Below, in pieces: positions 18,454-25,834 of a stretch of DNA of 64,000 nucleotides; position 1 is the first letter of the stretch, and every line of letters begins with the position of its first letter. The translations under genes were made by a program, and so were the position numbers. Origin of the DNA: Dawidia cretensis (GTDB taxonomy: Bacteria; Bacteroidota; Bacteroidia; Cytophagales; Cyclobacteriaceae); the NCBI RefSeq assembly GCF_018598175.1, contig NZ_JAHESE010000002.1, positions 124,001 through 188,000 on the forward strand, given 5' to 3'. The notes below the pieces were generated by a model. It made no database searches and was not told the origin of the DNA. It saw only the letters and a list, made by a program, of their open reading frames with translations.

Positions 18454-18543
<90 letters not shown>

Positions 18544-18681
18544 GTGTTATGTGTCCTCTTTGCGCTTACAGGGCCTGCAGTCTTTTAAGATTGCCTTTTG
18601 GCCTCAAAAACGGGCTTTTTCAAAAAGGAAGTGCAAATATAGAAGTTGCCCGTAAACTATCGCAAGCGGATGCCAAATAGT

Positions 18682-19038
18682 TTATCGTTTCTCATACCAT
18701 TTCTTCTTGGCCGGTCGCAACAACGCGCCCGACAAGGCGGCAAATCCACCCACCAGTCCACCCACCAATGCCGTGATGACAAACAGCAATGTGTTGTCTT
18801 GCAGGGTAAAGATACGCGCCACGCGTGTGCTCAAATCCGTCGATGCTTCACCGTCGATCATCCAGGCCTTCCACACCCACAGTCCGGCAATGGCCAGGAA
18901 CCCGGCGAGGAAATTTGCCCGCGAGCGCACAACATACCCGGCAAAGAAAGCGGCCACGACGATGACGTACCACGGGAAGAATAACTCGAGTACGTAGGCC
19001 AGTACAAAAATGACAATCAGCTGCAGCAGGAATTTCAT
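18682..19038 (-). CDS. Small integral membrane protein
   Basis: 118 residues with three or four hydrophobic helices: residues 4-20 (LLQLIVIFVLAYVLELFF), 22-38, 43-58 and 84-108 (a Gly-rich helix, ALVGGLVGGFAALSGALL). The C-terminal tail is basic (RPAKKKWYEKR). I do not recognise the family. The ATG overlaps the stop codon of the penicillin acylase gene as ATGA (19035-19038), so translation is probably coupled and the two products may act together at the inner membrane. Confidence 0.75.
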   Translation of the reverse strand: MKFLLQLIVIFVLAYVLELFFPWYVIVVAAFFAGYVVRSRANFLAGFLAIAGLWVWKAWMIDGEASTDLSTRVARIFTLQDNTLLFVITALVGGLVGGFAALSGALLRPAKKKWYEKR

Positions 19039-21479
19039 TGTTCAGAAGGTGTTAGCACAATAGAGGAAAACTTGTCGGCCGACTGGCCGGCAGTTTGTAA
19101 GAAATGTAGCGCGGGATATTTCCCATTGGTCCACGTGTCGATCATGTCGGCGTAGTGCGGACTGCCCGGGTTGCCCGATTGGCCACCGGGGTATACACCC
19201 CAGGCTTTGACGCCGCTTTTCTCCAGGCTCACGATCATTCTCCACGAAGGACCATGCGTTTTGGAAAATGCATTGACGATGTCGTGATTACCACCGGCGT
19301 TGACGGCCACGCTAAGCGGCTCCAGGCGCAGCAAGTGATTGATGCGGCTGTCCTTGTAGGCGCCCCACGGCACCTTGGTGCTGCCGGCATGTTCTTTTTT
19401 CCACTGCTCGACACTTTGCACGCTTTTGGCAAACGCCAGGCGAATGATGTCGGTGACGGTTTCTTTTTGCGGTGTCTGCTGAATATCAAAGAAAGCCAGG
19501 TCCGGCTTTTCCCGCATCAGCTTGAGGGTGGTATAGGTAGTCGGATACTCCAGCAAGGTATCGCCTTTGCTCAGCTCGTCCCAGATCAGGCTGGGATACA
19601 TGCTGTCCCACCAGGCTTCGTAATACGCGGCGCCTTCGGCGTCGGCCGTGTTGGTATAGTTCCAGGCTTTTAGAATATCGAAGGCCGTCATCTCGGCAGG
19701 GGAGAGGCGGGTGGAGTCCAGTTGTTTGAGCCAGGTCGGCAGGCTTTCGGCGGCTTTGAGATTGTAGTTGTCGGTCTGCAGGGCCATCATGTCGGACACG
19801 GTAATGCTCGTGTCCTGGGTCAATACGCTGTTGATGCGGCGATTGCGATACGCTTCCCAGGAAGGCGCGGTAATGTAATACGGGTAAGTGTTGTCAACCG
19901 GATATTGGTTGGCCGAGCTTACAAAGCCACGCGGTGGATTGCGATAAGCTATGTTTTGCTCCACGGGTATAAAGGCTTGCCAGCCGTTGGTGTGGAGGCT
20001 GCCGTCGAGTACAAAGCGACCTTCGTTCTTACGGCGCGCCGGGAATTTACCCTGTATGCGCATGGCCACATCGCCCTGCACGGAGGCGAAGACAAAGTTC
20101 TGGGCCGGCGCCTGGTAGGTGTTGAGTGCTTTTTTATAATCGTCGAAGCTGCGCGCGCGGTTTAGCTTGTAAAAGGTCAACAGCTCCAGCGACGGATCGT
20201 GGGCAATCCAACGGAAGGCATAGTCGGCGTGGTCGTTGTTGGCCTTGAACGTGTGGTCGTAGGTGATGGGGCCCCAGTGGGTATAATACACAGTGTCGGA
20301 TACCGGGTCTTCACCGCGGACGTGGATGGTCTCCACAACGGCACGGGTATCGGCCCAACGTTCGTCGAGGCGGTATTTCTGGCGGCTGCTGTCTTTATAG
20401 GTAATGCGGAACCAATCGATGAGGTCGCGCTGTGCATTGGTCACGCCCCACGCCACGGAGTCGGTAAAGCCGATGATGATGCCCGGGGTACCGGGCAGCG
20501 AAGCACCCATGCAGTTGGTGCCCGGGCCATGAAGCTGTACAACGTACCACAGTGACGGCAGCGACAGGTTCAGGTGCGGGTCGTTGCAAAGCATGGGCGA
20601 ACCGGTGGCCGTCTTGCTGCCGTGCACGGCCCAGTTGTTGCTGCCCGTCGTCGGGTCGGCGCCGGGTTTCTTTTTTACCTGGATCAGTTCCTTTGGCAAG
20701 GCCAGGGGGATCGAGTCGGACAGTACGTTGGTAAATTTCCAACTGCCGGGCTGGTCGACGATGGGCTCGCCTGCGGCTTCCTGGTCGGGATATAGCAGGT
20801 CCACTACCTCGGGGCCGAAGAGCTGTAGGGCATTGGTCATTTCGAGATCCTTGTCACGCATGCAGAGGCTATAGGCCATGTTCTTGAGCAGCAGCGCTGA
20901 CTTCAGGGGTGTCCACGGTTCCGGCCGATAGTCCAGGAGTTTGTATTCGAAGGCCAGGTCGCTGTAGTGCAGCGATTGGATATAGGCGTTGATGCCTTCG
21001 GCATATTTTTCGATCATCCTCCGGGTCGTGTCATTCTTCATCATCGTTTCGTAGGCATGCTGCGCGCCAAAGGTCATGCCGAGGCGGCGCATGTAGCGAT
21101 CATTTTCAAGGGCTACCGGGCCGGCGATCTCGGACACGCGGCCCGCGGCGGCATGCGTCTGAATTTCCATTTGCCAAAGGCGGTGCATGGCGGTGACATA
21201 GCCCTGCGCCAGGTACAGGTCGGCCTCGTTCGAGGCGAAGATGTGGGGTATGGCCAGGCTGTCGAAGACGAGGGTGACTTTGTCCTGTAAGCCGGGTATA
21301 TGCAACTCGGTGGGCGGCTTGGCGCCCGTGGGCTCGATGTTTTGCCAGAAGCCGTGGAAGGGGTCGAGTAGCTTCCCCAGCGGTGGGAGGGGAGCTTTGC
21401 CAATCACCCAGCGGTTGTCCAGGAAATACACGAGTGCCAGGGTAATGGCAAAGGAGACGGAGAACTTAATTAAGCGCAT
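19035..21479 (-). CDS. Penicillin acylase (PF01804) family N-terminal nucleophile hydrolase
   Basis: 814 residues. An N-terminal hydrophobic helix (residues 4-20) targets it to the envelope. The alpha-chain region (about 55-265) includes DSLAIPHIFASNEADLYLAQ and LAQGYVTAMHRLWQME. A linker (KKKPGADPTTG) leads to Ser280 in GSNNWAV, which in this Ntn family becomes the catalytic N-terminal Ser of the beta chain after self-cleavage. AWGVTNAQRD and later LDGSLHTNGW belong to the beta chain. The family hydrolyses acylated amines, including beta-lactam side chains and acyl-homoserine lactones; the real substrate here is unknown. It is coupled to the downstream small membrane protein by a 4-bp overlap. 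Confidence 0.9.
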   Translation of the reverse strand: MRLIKFSVSFAITLALVYFLDNRWVIGKAPLPPLGKLLDPFHGFWQNIEPTGAKPPTELHIPGLQDKVTLVFDSLAIPHIFASNEADLYLAQGYVTAMHRLWQMEIQTHAAAGRVSEIAGPVALENDRYMRRLGMTFGAQHAYETMMKNDTTRRMIEKYAEGINAYIQSLHYSDLAFEYKLLDYRPEPWTPLKSALLLKNMAYSLCMRDKDLEMTNALQLFGPEVVDLLYPDQEAAGEPIVDQPGSWKFTNVLSDSIPLALPKELIQVKKKPGADPTTGSNNWAVHGSKTATGSPMLCNDPHLNLSLPSLWYVVQLHGPGTNCMGASLPGTPGIIIGFTDSVAWGVTNAQRDLIDWFRITYKDSSRQKYRLDERWADTRAVVETIHVRGEDPVSDTVYYTHWGPITYDHTFKANNDHADYAFRWIAHDPSLELLTFYKLNRARSFDDYKKALNTYQAPAQNFVFASVQGDVAMRIQGKFPARRKNEGRFVLDGSLHTNGWQAFIPVEQNIAYRNPPRGFVSSANQYPVDNTYPYYITAPSWEAYRNRRINSVLTQDTSITVSDMMALQTDNYNLKAAESLPTWLKQLDSTRLSPAEMTAFDILKAWNYTNTADAEGAAYYEAWWDSMYPSLIWDELSKGDTLLEYPTTYTTLKLMREKPDLAFFDIQQTPQKETVTDIIRLAFAKSVQSVEQWKKEHAGSTKVPWGAYKDSRINHLLRLEPLSVAVNAGGNHDIVNAFSKTHGPSWRMIVSLEKSGVKAWGVYPGGQSGNPGSPHYADMIDTWTNGKYPALHFLQTAGQSADKFSSIVLTPSEQ

Positions 21480-21612
21480 GTAAGGGCGGTTCCGGAATAA
21501 TAATGTCGCGTTTAAAGCCGTGAGCGGGGCCGGCTCAAACTTTTCCGTTCAAAATAGAAAGCTTTTCCTAATTTTCGGGTGAATTTTCCACGAAAAAATT
21601 TAGCTAAATCGT

Positions 21613-22152
21613 TTGAAACAGATTTTATCCAAATACACCAAGGAACAGGTCCACCGGGCGGGCCTGATCAAGGCGATCTTCTTTGATGTGGACGGCGTAC
21701 TGACCGACAGTAAGATCATTTACGACGAGAACGGCCGGGAGATCAAAAACTTCAATGTCAAGGACGGGCAGATCATTTCACATCTGAAGCGGGCGGGTAT
21801 CCTGACCGGGGCAATCTCCGGCCGCGATTCGGGCGCTACGGCCAGGCGTTGTGCCGAGCTCAAGGTAGATTTCTGCCACCAGGGTATTATGGATAAGGCC
21901 TCTACGTTTGAGAAGCTCGCCAAGCACTATAAGTTGAAGTTAAAGGAAATTGCATTTATCGGCGACGATATCAACGACCTGACCACACTCAGCCGGGCAG
22001 GCTTGAGCGTATGTCCGGCGGATACGTTCGACTATATCAAAGACCGTGTGCACCTGGTAACGTTCGCCAAAGGCGGCCGCGGCGTGCTGCGCGAAGTAGG
22101 CGACCTGGTGCTGTCGGCACGCGGGGAGTTTGATAAGATCCTGGAAGTGTAG
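21613..22152 (+). CDS. kdsC: 3-deoxy-D-manno-octulosonate 8-phosphate phosphatase (KdsC-type HAD)
   Basis: 179 residues, the normal KdsC length without a cap domain. HAD motif I is FFDVDGVLTD (D25 nucleophile, D27 acid/base), motif II is AISGRDSGAT, and motif III/IV includes Lys and FIGDDINDL. The enzyme removes phosphate from Kdo-8-P to give Kdo for the lipopolysaccharide core. No ATG exists near the N terminus: the frame begins at TTG 21613 after an in-frame TAG at 21601-21603, and MKQILSKYTKEQVHRAGLIK fits the family N terminus. It sits 20 bp upstream of kdsA, the enzyme for the preceding step. Confidence 0.94.
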   Translation: MKQILSKYTKEQVHRAGLIKAIFFDVDGVLTDSKIIYDENGREIKNFNVKDGQIISHLKRAGILTGAISGRDSGATARRCAELKVDFCHQGIMDKASTFEKLAKHYKLKLKEIAFIGDDINDLTTLSRAGLSVCPADTFDYIKDRVHLVTFAKGGRGVLREVGDLVLSARGEFDKILEV

Positions 22153-22172
22153 ACTAACGAAGAAAATAACCT

Positions 22173-23006
22173 ATGGATAAGTTTAAAGATACTGTACAGA
22201 TCGCTGACCGGATCACTCTGGGGGGCGAACGCATGGTGCTGTTCGGCGGCCCGTGCGCGGCCGAGAGCTACGACATTTGTATGGAGACCGGCACACAGGT
22301 AAAAGCCTTGTGCGAGAAGCTCGACATTTCATATGTATTCAAGTCGTCGTTTGACAAAGCCAACCGCACCTCGTCGGGTTCCTACCGTGGACCGAGTGTA
22401 GAGGGTGGGTTGGATATTCTGCGTCGCGTGAAGAAAGACCTGCAAGTGCCGATCGTCACAGACGTGCACGAGTCGTACCAGTGCGCGGAAGCTGCCGAGG
22501 TAGCCGACGTGCTGCAGATCCCGGCGTTCCTGTGCCGGCAGACGGACCTGCTGAAAGCTGCCGCCCGTACCGGCAAAGCTGTGAAGATCAAGAAGGGCCA
22601 GTTCATGGCGCCCGAAGACATGAAATACGCCGTGGACAAAGTGCGCGGCGAAGGCAACAACAATGTATTCTTAACGGAACGTGGTGCCAGCTTTGGCTAC
22701 CACACGCTGGTGGTGGATATGCGCTCGCTGCCGATCATGCGCCAGTACACCCCGGTGATTTTTGACGTCACCCACTCCGTGCAACAGCCGGGAGGCATGG
22801 GAGGCTCATCCGGTGGCCAACGTGAGTTTGCGCCGTTCCTGGCCCGCGCCGCGGCCGCTGCAGGCGTCGACGGTTTCTTCATTGAAACACACCCGAATCC
22901 TGAAAAGGCCTTGAGCGATGGCCCCAACATGATCCCGCTGCACCAGATGGAGGACTTCCTGGTGATGCTGAAACGGTATTGGGAGTTGCATACGCTGCAT
23001 CACTAA
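22173..23006 (+). CDS. kdsA: 3-deoxy-8-phosphooctulonate synthase (Kdo-8-P synthase)
   Basis: 277 residues of the DAHP-synthase-like aldolase fold. It condenses phosphoenolpyruvate with arabinose 5-phosphate. Recognisable segments are [69 protein letters not shown] and [13 protein letters not shown]. At position 28 the motif is GGPCAAES, with a Cys where the metal-independent E. coli enzyme has Asn (GGMNVLES). The later [17 protein letters not shown] supplies other metal ligands, so this is the metal-dependent class. It is co-transcribed with kdsC and followed by a strong terminator. Confidence 0.96.
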   Translation: MDKFKDTVQIADRITLGGERMVLFGGPCAAESYDICMETGTQVKALCEKLDISYVFKSSFDKANRTSSGSYRGPSVEGGLDILRRVKKDLQVPIVTDVHESYQCAEAAEVADVLQIPAFLCRQTDLLKAAARTGKAVKIKKGQFMAPEDMKYAVDKVRGEGNNNVFLTERGASFGYHTLVVDMRSLPIMRQYTPVIFDVTHSVQQPGGMGGSSGGQREFAPFLARAAAAAGVDGFFIETHPNPEKALSDGPNMIPLHQMEDFLVMLKRYWELHTLHH

Positions 23007-23066
23007 GCCACTCCCAGGCCTGTTGATCAGGGCCTAGGTTCTAGCCTTAGAGGAAGAGCGAGAAAG

Positions 23067-23099
23067 CCAGACAGTTATGTTGTCTGGTTTTTCTTTTTG
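23067..23099 (+). terminator. Rho-independent terminator after kdsA
   Basis: The stem CCAGACA/TGTCTGG (23067-23073 with 23081-23087) has a 7-nt loop, followed directly by a T-rich run TTTTTCTTTTT. It closes the kdsC-kdsA transcript. Confidence 0.85.
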
Positions 23100-23151
23100 T
23101 AGCCATTTATGGCTTGGGTATTATGGAAGCAGCGGGCAGAGCTATGCTGTT

Positions 23152-23778
23152 TTAGTGCAGCGATTTTTCAACCTTGCCGTTAAAGCCAACTTCTTGCCGT
23201 GGGACAAAATAGCCCTTGATACAATTCGGATTCCGGATGCAGATTTGAATGTGATTTTTGTCCTTGAAGCCCGCCTCCGGATAAACATGATCTCCTTCCC
23301 AAAACACGGAACGTACCGAGTCGAAAGGGCGCATGCCACCTTCCCTGTTGATGTCATGAACCGCTTCAAGAACGGCGCAGTCAAGCGCCCGATAGATAAA
23401 ATCATCAGGATTTGAATTCGGAGCGGACTTATTTGTTGGTATTCCAGCTTTGGAGTGGGTACCGAGCACCGTTTTGTAGGCTTCTCGCAGAAAGGAGAAA
23501 TTGTTATAGTCGAGTAAGTCTAAGCAATGGCTCAAGTCAATGACAGCGCCAATAACCGCCGGCTTCTGAATTTTCGACTTAGGATTGACCAATTTTGCAT
23601 TTTTTGCAAATTCCAGGGCGCGCTCCTGACTGTGTTCCCAAAAGTAAATGCCGTAACCTAGCCAATCCCATTTATTAACACTGGGTTTTAGGCCTTCCTT
23701 ACCTGCGGCTACTTTGTCTACGATTGATTGATCCGTGCCGTGAAATCCAAGTACTAAGCCTGGACGACTGTTGTACAT
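23152..23778 (-). CDS. Putative ADP-ribosyltransferase-fold protein (PARP-like motifs), uncharacterised
   Basis: Not assigned to a named family. Three features in order recall the ART fold of PARP-like enzymes. Near the N terminus is LGFHGTD (His13), matching the NAD-binding HG(T/S). Next is WLGYGIYFWEHSQERALEFA (Tyr45), like the GxGIYF helix of PARPs. Near the C terminus is NHIQICIRNPNCIKGYF, in the place of the strand that carries the third catalytic residue; Gln178 is a candidate, with no clear Glu. There is no signal peptide. It lies 3 bp after a small ORF on the same strand, in a two-gene unit between the kds and cys operons, a layout typical of toxin-antitoxin or defence modules. Catalytic function is inference. 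Confidence 0.6.
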   Translation of the reverse strand: MYNSRPGLVLGFHGTDQSIVDKVAAGKEGLKPSVNKWDWLGYGIYFWEHSQERALEFAKNAKLVNPKSKIQKPAVIGAVIDLSHCLDLLDYNNFSFLREAYKTVLGTHSKAGIPTNKSAPNSNPDDFIYRALDCAVLEAVHDINREGGMRPFDSVRSVFWEGDHVYPEAGFKDKNHIQICIRNPNCIKGYFVPRQEVGFNGKVEKSLH

Positions 23779-23781
23779 GAG

Positions 23782-23979
23782 TTAGGCTGACTGCCTGGCC
23801 CGTTTGCGGATATTACCTGCAGGTGTCAACACACCGATGGTAATTAGAAATTTCTTTGAAGAAGCAGCTGTGGCTGTAACCTTTTTCCTGTGTGCAACCG
23901 CCTTTTTGGCAAACTCTTCTCTTTCTTTCTGGCTCATTGGGCTATCATTTATTGTAACGAATAGATCAAAAATAGGCAT
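23782..23979 (-). CDS. Small protein upstream of the ART-like gene, possible partner/antitoxin
   Basis: 65 residues from ATG 23979 (MPIFDLFVTINDSPMSQKER). A TTG at 24018 would add 13 residues and has GGAGG 12 nt upstream, so the start is uncertain. The middle is charged and helical (EREEFAKKAVAHRKKVTA). The C terminus, KKFLITIGVLTPAGNIRK, has the form seen in small Bacteroidota antitoxin-like proteins ending in 'G-I-x-T/D-x-x-G-x-L/I'. The stop codon is 3 bp before the ATG of the larger gene, so they are co-translated. No DNA-binding motif is evident. Confidence 0.6.
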   Translation of the reverse strand: MPIFDLFVTINDSPMSQKEREEFAKKAVAHRKKVTATAASSKKFLITIGVLTPAGNIRKRARQSA

Positions 23980-24047
23980 TTTGCGTCCAAGTGCCAGTAA
24001 AAAATACACTTTTGCCAAATTTCTAGATTACCTCCGTTTTTCATAAA

Positions 24048-24094
24048 AGGGGAAATTCAGTACTACCGAGTGTTTGTACGATTGAATTTCCCCT
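24048..24094. repeat. Perfect 12-bp inverted repeat between divergent transcription units
   Basis: AGGGGAAATTCA (24048-24059) is exactly complementary to TGAATTTCCCCT (24083-24094). Inside, GTAC (24060-24063) and GTAC (24076-24079) can extend the stem. It lies between the minus-strand ART-like pair and the plus-strand cys promoter at 24114, so it could be an operator or a transcript hairpin. It is not a standard terminator for either strand because no T-run directly follows an arm on the plus strand. Confidence 0.7.
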
Positions 24095-24113
24095 AACCTT
24101 TCCATTTTTTTCC

Positions 24114-24143
24114 TTGCAGACTAAGGCATTCGTTTTACCTTTG
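24114..24143 (+). promoter_or_regulatory. Bacteroidota-type promoter of the cys operon
   Basis: TTG at 24114-24116, a 19-nt spacer, then TACCTTTG at 24136-24143. This matches the Bacteroidota sigma-ABfr consensus TTG-N19-TAnnTTTG. Transcription would start near 24150, giving a leader of about 115 nt before cysC that contains the poly-cysteine ORF. Confidence 0.75.
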
Positions 24144-24169
24144 TAATATCTACCAGATTAGTGGTTTTT

Positions 24170-24211
24170 ATGAAAGAGGTGCATATTCATTGTTGTTGTT
24201 ATCTGTGTTGA
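24170..24211 (+). CDS. Cysteine-rich leader peptide [13 protein letters not shown]
   Basis: A 13-codon ORF with an ATG start and TGA stop lies between the cys promoter and cysC. Four of its last six sense codons are Cys (TGT TGT TGT, then TAT CTG TGT TGA). Its stop codon forms the first bases of the stem TGAGCC/GGCTCA. Amino-acid-rich leader peptides ahead of the matching biosynthetic genes are the hallmark of ribosome-mediated attenuation. The genes that follow make activated sulfate, the entry to cysteine synthesis. Stalling at Cys codons when cysteinyl-tRNA is scarce would change folding downstream. The function is inferred; the ORF and its position are seen directly. Confidence 0.72.
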   Translation: MKEVHIHCCCYLC

Positions 24212-24224
24212 GCCTCCCGGCTCA
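24209..24224 (+). promoter_or_regulatory. Hairpin at the leader-peptide stop codon
   Basis: TGAGCC-TCCC-GGCTCA forms a 6-bp stem with a 4-nt loop, and its 5' arm starts at the leader stop codon. A competing pairing is possible between GGTGC (24178-24182, in the leader ORF) and GCACC (24230-24234). No U-run follows, so the mechanism could be Rho-dependent or translational rather than intrinsic termination. Confidence 0.5.
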
Positions 24225-24266
24225 TCCCCGCACCGTATTTGTCCACCACCAACTTTCTGCATCATC

Positions 24267-24869
24267 GTGAATCATATTTATCCCATACAAACTAAGGTCA
24301 GCCCTGTTCAGCGTGAGGCATTGCTGCAGCAGCGCCCGGTTGTCCTTTGGTTCACCGGCCTCTCCGGGTCGGGCAAGTCCACGCTGGCCGTGCAGCTCGA
24401 AGCGCACCTGCACCAGCAGGGCTTTAAAACGTATTTGCTGGACGGCGACAACATCCGGAATGGTTTGAACAAAGACCTGTCGTTTACAGACGAAGGCCGC
24501 GTGGAGAACATCCGCCGCATTGGCGAAGTGTCGCGGTTGTTTGTGGACGCAGGCATTATCGTACTGTCGGCTTTTATCTCGCCGTTTGCCGCAGACCGCG
24601 AGCAAGTACGGTCGATTGTGGGAGCAGAGAATTTCGTAGAAGTGTTTGTCGATGCGCCGCTGGAGGTATGCGAGCAGCGCGACGTGAAGGGGCTGTATAA
24701 AAAGGCACGTGCCGGCGAAGTCAAAAACTTTACCGGTATCGACTCACCCTATGAGCCGCCCGTGCAGCCTGATGTACATATTCCCACGCATTTGCAGAAT
24801 GTGGAAGAATCAATGGAAATGTTGCTTTCGTTTATCCGCAGCCGGATCAGCCTGAAGGCGATTGTGTAG
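24267..24869 (+). CDS. cysC: Adenylylsulfate (APS) kinase
   Basis: 200 residues. It phosphorylates APS to PAPS with ATP. The P-loop is GLSGSGKST (residues 31-39); [20 protein letters not shown] is the APS-binding segment; SAFISPF and [15 protein letters not shown] follow, then [22 protein letters not shown] in shorter family-typical pieces. The start is GTG 24267; no ATG exists in frame upstream, and [12 protein letters not shown] fits the family N terminus. It is the first gene of cysC-cysD-cysN-cysQ and is preceded by a candidate cysteine attenuator. Confidence 0.96.
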   Translation: MNHIYPIQTKVSPVQREALLQQRPVVLWFTGLSGSGKSTLAVQLEAHLHQQGFKTYLLDGDNIRNGLNKDLSFTDEGRVENIRRIGEVSRLFVDAGIIVLSAFISPFAADREQVRSIVGAENFVEVFVDAPLEVCEQRDVKGLYKKARAGEVKNFTGIDSPYEPPVQPDVHIPTHLQNVEESMEMLLSFIRSRISLKAIV

Positions 24870-24903
24870 ATGTTATAGATGTGAATGACCTGAATTTTAG
24901 AAC

Positions 24904-25812
24904 ATGAGTAATCCATATTACCTGAGTCACTTAAAAGAGCTGGAAGCTGAAGCGATCTTTGTGATCCGTGAAGTTGTCGCCCAGTTTGAAAAACCTGCAC
25001 TGCTGTTTTCGGGCGGAAAGGATTCTATAGTCTTAGCCTATTTATCACGCAAGGCGTTCGCGCCGGCACGTATTCCATTTCCGCTGGTGCACATCGATAC
25101 CGGGCATAACTTTCCCGAGACGATGGAGTACCGCGACTGGCTGGTAAATGAGCTCGGGGTAAAGCTTATCGTAGGCTCCGTGCAAGAAAGCATTGACAAG
25201 GGCCGCGCACGCGAAGAGACCGGTATCAACGCCAGTCGCAATGCCCTGCAAACCGTCACACTGCTCGATACCATCGAGCAACATAAATTCGATGCGGCCA
25301 TGGGTGGCGCCCGCCGTGACGAAGAGAAGGCCCGTGCCAAAGAACGTTTCTTCTCACACCGCGATGAGTTCGGTCAGTGGGATCCTAAGAACCAGCGCCC
25401 CGAGCTGTGGAACCTGTTTAATGGCCGCAAACACATTGGCGAGCACTTCCGTGTGTTCCCGATCTCGAACTGGACGGAGATGGACGTGTGGCAATACATC
25501 TATAGCGAGAACATTCCGATCCCAACGCTTTACCTGTCGCACGAGCGCGAGGTGATCGAACGCGACGGCGCCTTACTGTCGACGTCGCCGTGGCTGAAGC
25601 TGAAGCCAGGGGAAATTCCGGTGAAGCGTATCGTGCGCTTCCGTACGTGCGGTGACATGCCGATCACGGGCGCAGTAGAATCGTATGCCGACACGGTCGA
25701 AAAAATTATTGAAGAAGTAGCCTCTTCGCGGAAGACGGAGCGGGGCACGCGCGCCGATGACAAGCGCTCGGAGACCGCCATGGAAGACCGGAAAAAATCA
25801 GGATACTTCTAA
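24904..25812 (+). CDS. cysD: Sulfate adenylyltransferase subunit 2 (ATP sulfurylase, small subunit)
   Basis: 302 residues of the PP-loop ATP pyrophosphatase family. The PP motif is LLFSGGKDSIVLAYL. Downstream are VHIDTGHNFPETMEYRD, AAMGGARRDEEKARAKER and the C-terminal RTCGDMPITGAVES. With the GTPase CysN it forms APS from ATP and sulfate. ATG start, 34 bp after cysC. The C terminus ends with the usual basic tail (AMEDRKKSGYF). Confidence 0.97.
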   Translation: MSNPYYLSHLKELEAEAIFVIREVVAQFEKPALLFSGGKDSIVLAYLSRKAFAPARIPFPLVHIDTGHNFPETMEYRDWLVNELGVKLIVGSVQESIDKGRAREETGINASRNALQTVTLLDTIEQHKFDAAMGGARRDEEKARAKERFFSHRDEFGQWDPKNQRPELWNLFNGRKHIGEHFRVFPISNWTEMDVWQYIYSENIPIPTLYLSHEREVIERDGALLSTSPWLKLKPGEIPVKRIVRFRTCGDMPITGAVESYADTVEKIIEEVASSRKTERGTRADDKRSETAMEDRKKSGYF

Positions 25813-25834
25813 ACCACACACTACTACCACCACC

